A model generated the notes under the pieces. That model was not told the DNA's origin. It made no database searches and saw only the letters and a list, made by a program, of their open reading frames with translations. Below are positions 9,332 through 17,810 of a stretch of 51,313 nucleotides of DNA, piece after piece. Source of the DNA: a candidate division KSB1 bacterium (GTDB taxonomy: Bacteria; Zhuqueibacterota; Zhuqueibacteria; Oleimicrobiales; Geothermoviventaceae); contig JAPDPT010000019.1 of NCBI GenBank assembly GCA_034506315.1, positions 1 to 51,313 of the forward strand, read 5' to 3'. Every line of letters starts with the position of its first letter. Position 1 is the stretch's first letter. The translations under genes and the position numbers were made by a program.

Positions 9332-10240
9332 CTAAATCCCGAGTTCAAGCTGACGCCCACCTTCCGGAGCTGCGATTGATCGGAGCTCGGGAAAATGGGC
9401 GAGCAGGGGCTCAGGTACAGGAACGGCCGCTCCCGTGAGCTTTGCCTTCATCTGGAGGGCGTTGACCACCGCCTTGCCGCCGTAGTGGTTGTTGTAGATT
9501 AGGAACGTCGCCTTGGCCTTCCTCTCCACGTCGCGGACGCGGTCCGCCCATTCCTCCAGTTCCTGATCGGAGTAGAGGTAGTTGTAGCGAGCATCGCGGC
9601 CGGCGTCTTCGCGGAACCAGTCCGCGTAGTTGCGTCCGTGGAACCGTACGTAGGCGATGGGTGCGGTCACTTCCGACGTCGGGGGGATGGATCGCCCGAT
9701 TACGGGCTGGTCGATGTTGGCGAAGCCGACGTTGCGCTCCCGAAGGAAGTCGAAGATTTCCCGACGAAGCCAGCTCGCGTGTCGGAACTCGACCACAAGG
9801 GGATATTCCGCGAACGCGTCGAGGAGGCGTGAGAGAAACAGGCGGTTTTCCGCCTCATTCTTGAACCGCCAGGGGAATTGAACGAGCAGGGCGCCCAGTC
9901 TGTCTGCTTCGAGAAGAGGGGCAATGCCTTCCCGGAAGAGCCTTTCCTCCTCACTCCCCGGGGCTATCCCTTCGTGCGTGAATCCCTGCCAGAGCTTGGC
10001 TGTAAAGCGAAAGCGCCGGTTCTGCTCCACCTTCCGCACCCACTCCCTCACCATCCAGGGAGTGGGTGGACGGTAAAACGTGGTGTTGATTTCGATCGTA
10101 TCGAAGTACCGCGCAAGGTACTCGAGCTCGGAAAACCCGCGCGCCCTCTTGAGTGGGTACACAACGCCTTTCCAGTCCTCGTAGCTCCACCCGGCAGGTC
10201 CTACGTACGTGTGTCTTTGGTTATCTGGAATGGGTTTCAC
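9332..10240 (-). CDS. DUF72 (YecE-like) TIM-barrel protein
   Basis: A 302-residue DUF72 protein. Family landmarks are YVGPAGWSYEDWKG at the N terminus, FDTIEINTTFYR, FRFTAKLWQGFTH, LLVQFPWRF, LVVEFRHASW, and YVRFHGRNY with IYNNHYGGKAV near the C terminus. The fold is a TIM barrel of unproven function, often found near nucleic-acid or sugar genes. The open frame continues upstream, but GTG at 10240 is the likely start: reading the minus strand, AGGAG sits eight bases before it and the domain begins about ten residues later. It lies downstream of the lexA/polymerase cassette on the same strand, separated by 312 bases, so co-transcription is uncertain. A second, shorter DUF72 gene is at 38412. 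Confidence 0.85.
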   Translation of the reverse strand: MKPIPDNQRHTYVGPAGWSYEDWKGVVYPLKRARGFSELEYLARYFDTIEINTTFYRPPTPWMVREWVRKVEQNRRFRFTAKLWQGFTHEGIAPGSEEERLFREGIAPLLEADRLGALLVQFPWRFKNEAENRLFLSRLLDAFAEYPLVVEFRHASWLRREIFDFLRERNVGFANIDQPVIGRSIPPTSEVTAPIAYVRFHGRNYADWFREDAGRDARYNYLYSDQELEEWADRVRDVERKAKATFLIYNNHYGGKAVVNALQMKAKLTGAAVPVPEPLLAHFPELRSIAAPEGGRQLELGI

Positions 10241-10552
10241 AGTCCGATCTCCTGATGGTCCGCGTCTGGCTCCTCTACTTTGGCTCCCGGCTTGCGGAAT
10301 CAAGAACCGGGGGCGTTCGGTCGCCCTGGTGGCTGGTGACCCAGGGCCCTGCCGCCCGACCGGCTGGCGAGTTGGGCCCACAACGAAGGGGACATGGCCT
10401 TCGCGTCGATCTTTCCCCGGGTAGTTTCGAAGTCACCGACCAATGGAGACCCTCGTGTCTGTGTCTGAGGAGCCGGAGTGAGGCCCTCCGCCGCTTGCCC
10501 AACGGCGAACCTCTGGCTTTCACGTCTCCGCAGGGCGAAGCCTGAACACACC
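10241..10552. other. Intergenic region between dnaE2-type gene and DUF72 gene
   Basis: 312 bases between two minus-strand genes. I find no convincing gene, promoter or terminator here. A single GGTGACC at 10335-10341 matches the GGTNACC sites in the lexA promoter, but one seven-base site with a free centre is expected by chance about a dozen times in a window this long. Confidence 0.45.
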
Positions 10553-13540
10553 TCAGAGGAACTGAACCTTCTCCACCGTCAGCGTAAACGCTCCAAAGTC
10601 CTCTTCCACAATTCCGGTCAGGAGATAGGGTCGGGTGTACGACAACATGTAACAGAATCGGTTGTAGGCTTCCGGGAAGAACGTGGCGTCGTAGAGAGCC
10701 GTCGTGTCCTCGAAGCTGACGAATTCCATAAGCTCTTCTTCCTTGGTCTTGGCCAGCTTCTCGGTGATCAGCCACCCTGCCACCTGTACGCGCTTTCCGG
10801 GGTATCGGGGGAGATCCTTGGCCGGGATGACCCGGAGCGCTTGGAGCCGGTCCCTGTAGAGCTCCAGGGGATGTTTGCTGATTAGGAGCCCGAGCGCTTC
10901 CAGTTCCAACCGCAAACGGGTCCGCTCGTCGTACTCAGGCAGAGCTGGAGGCAAGGCATCTTCGGTAGGGAGATCAAAAAGGTCGGGATAGGCTGTAACC
11001 CTTGCCTTGGGACGAGCATAGAAACTGGCCAGCCACATCATCTGGGGGCGCGTCAGGCTCGGCTCTACACTGTCGAACGCACCCGCCTTGATGAGCTGTC
11101 GGACTTCCGACGCGTCGAGTTTCACCCGCCGCAGGAAGTCGCGCAGGGACAGGTACGGGCCGTTGCGTCGCCTCTCCTCTACGATAGCCTCCAGGCTCTC
11201 CTGCCGCATTTGCTTAACCTGCATAAGGCCGACGCGAATCCAGTCGTTCGAGCCGGTGTAAGGGATGTCGCTCTCGTTGATGTCGGGCGGGAGGATGCGA
11301 AGGCCCATGCGCTTGGCCTCCGAGATGTAAGCGAAGGTCGAGTAATATCCGCCCTGGTTTGAGATGACGGCGGCCATGAATTCCGCCGGGAAATGGGCAC
11401 GGAGGTAGGCCGATTTGTACGAGACCAGCGCGTATGAGGCTGAGTGGGGCTTGCAGAAGCTGTACCCGCTGAAGCTAAGGATCATGTCCCAAATCTTGTC
11501 GATAGTGTCTTTAGGCACCCCCCGCTCCAGGGCCCCGTGGTAAAACTTCTCCCGGTAGTCCTGGAGCTGTTTCTGCCTGTGCTTTTTGGAAAGAACCTTG
11601 CGCAGCTCGTCTGCCTCGGCCGCATCGAAGCCTGCAAGCTCCATGGCAACGCGGGACACATCCTCCTGATAGACCATGATGCCGTAGGTATCCCGCATGA
11701 TCTGTTCGAGCAGGGGATGGATGGGTTCGTAGCTGCCGCCCCGCAGGCGGCGAACGTATTCCCGGATGTAGGTGTTCGCTGCCGGTCGAATGATGGAGCT
11801 GTGGATCACAAGATGCTCAAAGTCGCCCGTGCCCGTCTTGCGCTGGAGCAGGCGCATGGCAGGCGACTCCACGTAGAAGACCCCCATCGTGTCGCCGCGC
11901 GCGATCAGTTCCTGAGTTGCCCGATCTTCGAGTGGGTTCCACTGCGCGTAGTCGATACGGATTCCGTGGTGCTCTTCGATCGCCCGCAGGGCATCCCGAA
12001 TCACCGCCAGGGAACGGTTGCCCAGGAGATCGATCTTGACCAGCCCAGCGTCTTCGGCCTGATCCTTTTCCCACTGGATGATGCGCACCCCCTTGGCGGC
12101 CATCTCCACGGGCACGTAGTCTTCGACTTTCCCGGGCACGATGACCACACCACCGGGGTGAACGGAAAGGTGACGGGGGAAGTCGTGAATGCGATCCGCG
12201 AGCCTCAAAATCTCCGGCCATGGTGGCGGTAGATCAAGGTCGCGAAAGGCCGGATGGGAGGCCACGAGGGCCGAAACGCTCTCCGCATCCCAATAACCGG
12301 GAATGCGCTTGCTGACGCGTCCGATTTCCTGCTCCGGTAGTCCGTAGACCTTGGCAATCTCGCGTACGGCCGCACGCGCCTTGAAGGTGACGTGGTTGCT
12401 GATCATGGCCGTGCTTTCGCGGCCGAAACGAGCAAAGGTCCATTCCAGAACCTGGTCTCGCTCGTCCCACGGGAAGTCGACATCAATATCGGGAGGATCC
12501 TTCCGTCCTCGGTTCAGGAATCGCTCGAAGAACAGATCGTAGCGAACGGGGTCCACGTGTGTGATGCCCAGGCAGTACGACACGAGGCTGGCCGCAGCGG
12601 AGCCCCGTCCACAGGTCCGGGGAGCTTGCTTCACGATCTCGTGTACCACCAAGAAATAGGGGGCAAAGCCTTTTTCGCGAATGATCTCCAGCTCGTACTC
12701 GAGCCGCTGGCGCACCGGCTCGGTAATCTCCCCATAGCGCCATCGGGCCCCCTCGTAGCACAGGTGCCGCAGGTAGTCGAAAGCCGATTGTCCATCAGGG
12801 CCGGTGACCGGAACGAACACGAACCCGCCGAATCCGAATTCGAAAACGCACTTCTCGGCAATACGCACCGTATTGGCCAGGGCCTCTGGTACGCTGCTGA
12901 ACGCTTGGGCCATGGCCTGGGGCGAGTGAAAGAGAGCCGTGGGCGGGGCCAGTTCAGACCCTGGAACGCGTTCCAGCGTGCTGTTCGTGGCAATGGCCCG
13001 CAGGAGGCGGTGAAGAATGTAGTCCGCAGGAGTAAGGAAATAGCTTCCCGCAGTTGCTACGGGCTGAAGGCCTCGAGAGCGAGCGAACTCGAGGAGAGCC
13101 CGTCGGGGCGCACTGATCCGCAGCTCCGCGTAGAGGTCTTGGCAGCTCAAGTGGCGGGCGAGGCGGTCGAGGACGCTGGGGCAGTCGCTGAGAACCACGA
13201 GATCTTCAGGGCGCTGGAGGATCGCCTCGACGAGGGAGAAGTCCGGCTTCAGGTGGCGTTCTGTGAGAATATGAGACAGGTTTCTGTAGCCTCGCTGGCT
13301 CTTACACAGGAGGACAGCTCGCTCGTTGGCCGTGCTTACTTCTGCGCCCACCAGGGGGACGAGGCCGTGATCCTTCGCGGCTTGGAGGAAGCGGATGAGC
13401 CCGTACACCCCGTTTGTGTCCGTGAGGGCCAGATAAGGCAGGCCGAAACGAGCGGCGGCGGCGCAGATTTCCTCCGGTGCGTTGACGCCGCGGCACAGCG
13501 AGAAGTAGGAATGAACGTGTAGATGAACAAACGTGCTCAT
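10553..13540 (-). CDS. dnaE2: DNA polymerase III alpha-type, error-prone DnaE2/ImuC-like
   Basis: A 995-residue C-family polymerase. The N terminus is a PHP domain (HLHVHSYFSLCRG; LALTDTNGVYG, where the usual TDH has become TDT). The polymerase palm has the catalytic PDIDVDF (D351, D353, with D355 following) and the third carboxylate in LVKIDLLG (D504); all are intact. A helix-hairpin-helix region and an OB fold (VQVAGWLITE) follow, and the protein stops right after the OB fold. It therefore lacks the long tau-binding C-terminal domain of replicative DnaE1 (about 1150 residues). This shape, plus position behind lexA and a Y-family-like gene (45 bases between the Y-family and dnaE frames), marks it as the translesion polymerase of an SOS mutagenesis cassette rather than the replicase. 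Confidence 0.88.
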   Translation of the reverse strand: MSTFVHLHVHSYFSLCRGVNAPEEICAAAARFGLPYLALTDTNGVYGLIRFLQAAKDHGLVPLVGAEVSTANERAVLLCKSQRGYRNLSHILTERHLKPDFSLVEAILQRPEDLVVLSDCPSVLDRLARHLSCQDLYAELRISAPRRALLEFARSRGLQPVATAGSYFLTPADYILHRLLRAIATNSTLERVPGSELAPPTALFHSPQAMAQAFSSVPEALANTVRIAEKCVFEFGFGGFVFVPVTGPDGQSAFDYLRHLCYEGARWRYGEITEPVRQRLEYELEIIREKGFAPYFLVVHEIVKQAPRTCGRGSAAASLVSYCLGITHVDPVRYDLFFERFLNRGRKDPPDIDVDFPWDERDQVLEWTFARFGRESTAMISNHVTFKARAAVREIAKVYGLPEQEIGRVSKRIPGYWDAESVSALVASHPAFRDLDLPPPWPEILRLADRIHDFPRHLSVHPGGVVIVPGKVEDYVPVEMAAKGVRIIQWEKDQAEDAGLVKIDLLGNRSLAVIRDALRAIEEHHGIRIDYAQWNPLEDRATQELIARGDTMGVFYVESPAMRLLQRKTGTGDFEHLVIHSSIIRPAANTYIREYVRRLRGGSYEPIHPLLEQIMRDTYGIMVYQEDVSRVAMELAGFDAAEADELRKVLSKKHRQKQLQDYREKFYHGALERGVPKDTIDKIWDMILSFSGYSFCKPHSASYALVSYKSAYLRAHFPAEFMAAVISNQGGYYSTFAYISEAKRMGLRILPPDINESDIPYTGSNDWIRVGLMQVKQMRQESLEAIVEERRRNGPYLSLRDFLRRVKLDASEVRQLIKAGAFDSVEPSLTRPQMMWLASFYARPKARVTAYPDLFDLPTEDALPPALPEYDERTRLRLELEALGLLISKHPLELYRDRLQALRVIPAKDLPRYPGKRVQVAGWLITEKLAKTKEEELMEFVSFEDTTALYDATFFPEAYNRFCYMLSYTRPYLLTGIVEEDFGAFTLTVEKVQFL

Positions 13541-13585
13541 GGTCCGGTCCGGCTCTCCGGAAAAGGCCCATGGGTCTCCCTGGGT

Positions 13586-14749
13586 TCACTGGAGCACAAG
13601 GGTATGGGCATAATCAATAGCCCTCTCGCCGAAGCGATCCCGAATGCGATCGAGGGCACGGACGAGCTTCTCGCGACGCTCGCCGGCCTCGCTTTGGAAC
13701 AGAGTGAGTTGGCGCATTTCCGGCCGGAGCTCTTTGAGCTCCAAATGCAGGGATCGGACGCGCACCCGGCGGGTGAGAAGATGGACCAGAGCCTCCTCGG
13801 CCACCGGGTAGATTTCGTGTTCGTATTGACTGGGGAAAGCGAGCGGCATCTCTCCGCGGTTTTCTACACCATCTGAGTAACGGAGCCAGAGGTGAAGCCG
13901 ATGGGCCATCCAATGCTCTTGTCGCAGGCGGCGGCATGCTCGCTCCAGCAAGCGAAAGAGAAGCGCACGCAACAGGGGTATCGCATTGGTGTCTTCCGGC
14001 AGGATTTCTTCTTCCACAATGCTCGGCTGGCGACGCGGCGGCTGCACCGGTCGCGGATCGATGCCGTGGGCCCACTGGTGAAGCAGTATTCCTCTGCGAC
14101 CTAAGAGATGGGTCAGATCCGTGACGGGAATCTGGGCCAGCTGCCGAATGTAGCGGACATTGAGTTCGGCAAGCTGCTGAAGAGTCGTTTTCCCTACCCC
14201 TGGCAGATAATGGACTGGCAGGGGCGAAAGGAACCGTTCTTCGTACCCGGGACGGACGCTCTGCAAGCCTGTAGGCTTGACGATGTCGGAGGCGATCTTG
14301 CTGACCAGCTTATTGGTTGCCACCCCGACCGTGGCTTCGAGGTTGAGCCGGTCACGGATCTCGCGTTGGGCCTTAGCGGCTGCGTCGATGGGGCTGCCGA
14401 AGAGGCGTTGCGTACCGGTCATGTCAAGGTACGCGTGACCGTAGCGCACGGGCTCGATGACCGGGCTGAAGCGGCTGAGGATGTCGAGCATGGCCTGCGT
14501 GGCGCGTGCGTACAGGGGCTTGTTTGGCGGTAGCACAATGAGCTCCCGACAGAGGCGCCTTGCCTCCTGCAGGGGCATGCCACGGTGAATCCCTGCCCGA
14601 CGCGCTTCGTAGGAGGAGGCGTAAATGAGCGAGCGGTTGGCGGTCTGAACGGCGACCACCACTGGTCGCCCGCGCAATCGGGGCTCCAAAACGGTCTCCA
14701 CGGAGACCGCAAAGGCCGTGATGTCCACATAAAGGATACTGCGCTCCAT
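13586..14749 (-). CDS. Y-family DNA polymerase-like protein, probably catalytically inactive (ImuB-like)
   Basis: A 387-residue DinB-like protein with the Y-family order: palm/fingers (ILYVDITAF at 5-13), LPGVGKTT helix-hairpin-helix near 190, and a little-finger domain. The active site looks broken. D9 matches DinB D8, but the second Asp is T11. The SLDEAYLD catalytic motif reads VRYGHAYLD, with G104 and H105 where DinB has D103 and E104. The steric-gate Phe is A14. QLTLF at 347-351 looks like a beta-clamp-binding motif. A clamp-binding, catalytically dead Y-family protein next to a DnaE2-type polymerase is the ImuB pattern. AGGGA sits six bases before the ATG; the gene follows lexA by 31 bases. 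Automatic annotation would probably call it DNA polymerase IV. Confidence 0.85.
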   Translation of the reverse strand: MERSILYVDITAFAVSVETVLEPRLRGRPVVVAVQTANRSLIYASSYEARRAGIHRGMPLQEARRLCRELIVLPPNKPLYARATQAMLDILSRFSPVIEPVRYGHAYLDMTGTQRLFGSPIDAAAKAQREIRDRLNLEATVGVATNKLVSKIASDIVKPTGLQSVRPGYEERFLSPLPVHYLPGVGKTTLQQLAELNVRYIRQLAQIPVTDLTHLLGRRGILLHQWAHGIDPRPVQPPRRQPSIVEEEILPEDTNAIPLLRALLFRLLERACRRLRQEHWMAHRLHLWLRYSDGVENRGEMPLAFPSQYEHEIYPVAEEALVHLLTRRVRVRSLHLELKELRPEMRQLTLFQSEAGERREKLVRALDRIRDRFGERAIDYAHTLVLQ

Positions 14750-14780
14750 TGCGATCCCTGGCGTCAGCCAGGCCCACCTC

Positions 14781-15398
14781 TTACGCCACCCGCTCGCGGA
14801 TTAAGGAAACCACCACGCCCTGGATCGTCCATTCGCTCTCCGGATGGATCTCCTCGTACCGAGGATTTTCTGGCTTCAGATACCGCTGGTTGCCTTTGAC
14901 CACCAGCCGTTTCACGGTGACCTCGTTGCCGAGCAAAGCGACCACGATGTCTCCGTTGCGCGCCTCACTGGTGGAACGGACCACGACGAGGTCGCCATCG
15001 AGAATTCCGGCGCCTTCCATGCTGTCGCCCGTGACGCGGAGGAGAAAGTACCGTCCGCTATCGCGCACCAGACTACGGGGGATGGCCACGTGCCGCTCGA
15101 TGTTTTCTTCCGCCAGCACGGGTTGACCCGCTGTGACGGAGCCGATCAGCGGCAGCTGGACCTCCGGCGAAGGCTGAAAGCGCGCCGCTTTTTCCAGCAA
15201 ACGAATGCTCCGGGCCTTCTCGCTCTTGCTGATGTAGCCCTTTTTCTCGAGGCGGCGGAGGTACTTGATCACCGTGTTCTTGGAGCTCACCCCCAGGTGC
15301 TGGGCAATTTCGCGCAAGGTGGGGGGATAGCCGTCAATGGCCATCCGCTCGGCAATCAGGGCTAATACCCGGCGCTGCTTTTCGGTAAGATCGTCCAT
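14781..15398 (-). CDS. lexA: LexA SOS repressor
   Basis: A 205-residue LexA. A winged helix-turn-helix occupies residues 1-68 (PPTLREIAQHLGVSSKNTV). The self-cleavage bond is A90-G91 in SVTAGQP, and the catalytic dyad is S126 (GDSMEG) with K163 (VTVKRL). LexA binds SOS operators and cuts itself when RecA filaments form. The frame extends to 15443, but ATG at 15398 is the start: AAGGAGG lies about six bases upstream, the resulting length matches other LexA proteins, and the longer form would begin inside the promoter. It heads the minus-strand cassette with the Y-family-like and dnaE2-type genes. Two GGTNACC sites in its promoter suggest autoregulation. Confidence 0.95.
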   Translation of the reverse strand: MDDLTEKQRRVLALIAERMAIDGYPPTLREIAQHLGVSSKNTVIKYLRRLEKKGYISKSEKARSIRLLEKAARFQPSPEVQLPLIGSVTAGQPVLAEENIERHVAIPRSLVRDSGRYFLLRVTGDSMEGAGILDGDLVVVRSTSEARNGDIVVALLGNEVTVKRLVVKGNQRYLKPENPRYEEIHPESEWTIQGVVVSLIRERVA

Positions 15399-15433
15399 GG
15401 TCCCCTCCTTTTTCCTTTGTTCGGTGCCCATAT

Positions 15434-15465
15434 GGTCACCCAATTCTACAAAATCTAGGTCACCC
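15434..15465 (-). promoter_or_regulatory. Two GGGTGACC sites, candidate LexA operators
   Basis: Minus-strand GGGTGACC occurs at 15458-15465, inside the promoter spacer, and again at 15434-15441, around the predicted transcription start; the copies are 24 bases apart. Each contains the hyphenated palindrome GGTNACC. The placement is what an autorepressor would need. The sequence is not one of the SOS boxes I know (CGAAC-N4-GTTCG, CTG-N10-CAG, GTTC-N7-GTTC), so LexA binding is inferred. Confidence 0.5.
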
Positions 15466-15471
15466 TGTCAA
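15443..15471 (-). promoter_or_regulatory. lexA promoter
   Basis: On the minus strand TTGACA (15466-15471), a 17-base spacer and TAGAAT (15443-15448) form a near-consensus sigma-70 promoter. The predicted start site is about 38 bases before the lexA ATG. Confidence 0.82.
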
Positions 15472-15570
15472 GAGAAATTTTTCCCAGCCCTATCCTCTCT
15501 CCCGCCGGGGTCCTGCGGAGCCTTCCCCCTATGGCGACGCCGTATTCAGCGCTACCTGTCTGCTCCCTCC

Positions 15571-15599
15571 TTGACTACATGCGGTCGACTCCGTATATT
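15571..15599 (+). promoter_or_regulatory. Promoter of the M1 peptidase gene
   Basis: TTGACT (15571-15576), a 17-base spacer and TATATT (15594-15599) form a good sigma-70 promoter 45 bases before the ATG at 15645. It diverges from the lexA promoter 100 bases away, with no shared operator seen. Confidence 0.75.
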
Positions 15600-15644
15600 C
15601 TTTCCACAAACTCCAGGTAGTGCGAACAGGGGAAAGGGGTAAAG

Positions 15645-17810
15645 ATGAGACTCGGGTGGAGTAAATCCCTCGCGCTCGGCCTCCTTATCGGGATTGTCGG
15701 TTGCAGCAGGAGACCTTCTCAGCCCTTCGGGTTCACAATTGAGGACCACGACCTCGCCGTTACCCTTTTCCCAGAGCAGCACCGCCTCGAGGCGGTGGAC
15801 CAGATGAAAGTGAGCTTGCGGCAGAAGCGCCAAATACGCTTCCTTCTCCACGAAGACCTTAGTGTCCAGCAAGTGCGTGTGGGGGGACAGGAGTGTAAGG
15901 TTGCGCTGGAGCCTGACTTTGATCCCTCCCGCGTCTTACCTCGCCCTTTCCTGGAGGACTCCGCGTGGATACGTCGGGCGGCGCTCGTCACCGTGAACCT
16001 GCCTAAACTCGAGAAAGCCGCGGAACGGATGGAGGTACGCTACCAGGGTGTGATTTTCGACTCCGCGGGCGAAGGACAATTCTCACGGAACTGGCTTTCG
16101 CGAACGAGCTCCGGGATCATCTCCGCGGCGGGCGTGTACCTCGCCCCCAGTAGCTTGTGGTACCCGACCGTGCCGGGCAACCTAAGTGCGCTCCGCGTGG
16201 CCGTGCGTACGCCCGCCCCGCTCGAGGTTGTGAGTCAGGGAGCGCTTCGGCAGCGCAGGTTGCAGGGCGAGTGGGTGTACACGGTCTGGGAAGAGAGGCA
16301 GCCTCAGAAAGGCATTTATCTCGCCGCTGGGCCGTGGCGCATCACGCAAATCCCAATGATGCGCTACGCGGTCATGTGCTACTTTAGCCCCGAGGCTACC
16401 TCCTCGCTGGGACTGGAAAGAGGTTACCTCGAGGCCTGCGCAAACTATCTTTCCCTTTACGAGCGTCTTCTCGGGCCGTACCCGTACTGGAAGTTCGCGG
16501 TCGTTGAGAATTTCCTCCCCACGGGCTATGGTCTGCCCTCATTTACGCTCATTGGGAGTGAGGTGCTGCGCCTACCGTTCATTATCTCCACCTCCCTGGG
16601 CCATGAGATCTGCCACAACTGGTGGGGGAACGCCGTCTACGTCGCTCCCGGTACCGGAAACTGGTCCGAGGGGCTTACGACGTACTGCGCGGAGCACTAC
16701 TACGCAGAGCAGCAGGGGGCCGAGCAGGCCGCTCATTTTCGCATGGGACTCAACCGTGAATACCTCTCGTATGTGACGCCCGAAACGGATTTTCCCCTGC
16801 GCCGATTCCGGGAGCGCAGTGACCCCGCCTCGCGTGCGATCGGCTACGCCAAGTCAGCCATGGTTTTCCACCAACTCCGCCTCCTCGTCGGAGACGAAAA
16901 GTTCTGGAACGCCCTTCGGAACATCTATCGTGACTATCGGTTTCGCCACGCCAGCTGGGACGACTTTCGGCGCGTGTTTGAGGAATTCCACGGCGAGAAG
17001 CTCGGCTGGTTCTTCGACCAGTGGCTCGATCGTACAGGCGCTCCTGTCCTGCGCATTCAGAAGGCGCGCGTCAGTCGCCAGGGCGATCGCTTCCAAGTCA
17101 CGGTCGTGGTGGGACAAGAGGGAAACCAGCCGTACCGCGTGAAGGTCCCGGTGCGTGTACGCACGACAGCGGGAAGTGAAAAGGCCGTGCTTGAGTTGAC
17201 GGGGCAGGCCGACAGCGTCACGATCCGTGTCGTGAACCGGCCTGTCCTGGTTGAAGTTGACCCGGAGTTCGACGTCCTGAGGTGGCTGCTTCCGGGCGAG
17301 TTTCCTCCCGCACTGAGCCAGCTCCTCGGGGAAAAGAAGCCCATCTTCGTCCTCGCCCGGGCTTCGTCGGACCTCGCGTCCGCCTATCGGTCCCTTGCCG
17401 AGGGAATTGCCGAGCGCGGGCTGATTGTCGCTGGCGATGAGGTCCGAGTTGAGGATCTTCGGACGACCTCGTTTGCTGTTCTCGGTGATCCGCACCAGCT
17501 GAGTCTCTGGAACGAGCTGCGTTCCCAGCTGCCTGCGGAGCTACAGATCGAGGGCTCAGGGGTCGTGATTCAGGGGACCCGTTACAACCTGAACGTGCCA
17601 GGATTGACGGTTGTTCTGGTCCTCGCCAATCCTTTCAACGCGGGCAAAGTGGCTGCCGTCATTTGGGGAGGTAGCGCAGAGGCCATCTCGGCCGCTGCCT
17701 CCCGCTTAGCCCACTACGGGAAGTACAGCTTCGTCGTTTTCCAGAACGGGCGGAACATTGCCAGCGGGGAATGGCAGGTCACGGAGTCGCCACTGGCCAT
17801 GCGTTTCTGA
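15645..17810 (+). CDS. M1-family metallopeptidase, lipoprotein
   Basis: A 721-residue protein with a lipoprotein signal (LLIGIVGC, Cys near 20), so it is probably anchored in a membrane and faces the periplasm or surface. The gluzincin core is HEICHNWWGN (H320, E321, H324) with the third zinc ligand E342 in GNWSEGLTTY, 18 residues after the second His as in the NWxEG subgroup. The region before it is the M1-like N-terminal beta domain. The C-terminal third (after about 480) holds an Ig-like part and a Rossmann-like tail of unclear role. A GYGLPSF segment stands where M1 enzymes have the GAMEN substrate loop, so exopeptidase specificity is uncertain. The gene has its own promoter and GGGG before the ATG. 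Confidence 0.85.
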   Translation: MRLGWSKSLALGLLIGIVGCSRRPSQPFGFTIEDHDLAVTLFPEQHRLEAVDQMKVSLRQKRQIRFLLHEDLSVQQVRVGGQECKVALEPDFDPSRVLPRPFLEDSAWIRRAALVTVNLPKLEKAAERMEVRYQGVIFDSAGEGQFSRNWLSRTSSGIISAAGVYLAPSSLWYPTVPGNLSALRVAVRTPAPLEVVSQGALRQRRLQGEWVYTVWEERQPQKGIYLAAGPWRITQIPMMRYAVMCYFSPEATSSLGLERGYLEACANYLSLYERLLGPYPYWKFAVVENFLPTGYGLPSFTLIGSEVLRLPFIISTSLGHEICHNWWGNAVYVAPGTGNWSEGLTTYCAEHYYAEQQGAEQAAHFRMGLNREYLSYVTPETDFPLRRFRERSDPASRAIGYAKSAMVFHQLRLLVGDEKFWNALRNIYRDYRFRHASWDDFRRVFEEFHGEKLGWFFDQWLDRTGAPVLRIQKARVSRQGDRFQVTVVVGQEGNQPYRVKVPVRVRTTAGSEKAVLELTGQADSVTIRVVNRPVLVEVDPEFDVLRWLLPGEFPPALSQLLGEKKPIFVLARASSDLASAYRSLAEGIAERGLIVAGDEVRVEDLRTTSFAVLGDPHQLSLWNELRSQLPAELQIEGSGVVIQGTRYNLNVPGLTVVLVLANPFNAGKVAAVIWGGSAEAISAAASRLAHYGKYSFVVFQNGRNIASGEWQVTESPLAMRF

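Noticed and set aside
8882-9379. A 165-codon plus-strand frame between the GPH symporter and DUF72
   Set aside because: Composition is Arg/Gly-rich without predicted structure, it overlaps the 3' end of the DUF72 gene and lacks a good ribosome site.
10553-13540. Replicative DNA polymerase III alpha subunit
   Set aside because: The protein ends right after the OB fold without the tau-binding tail and sits in a lexA cassette.
13586-14749. Active DNA polymerase IV (DinB)
   Set aside because: The overall similarity is to DinB, but the DE pair of the catalytic motif is Gly-His and the steric gate is lost, so an ImuB-like inactive role fits better.
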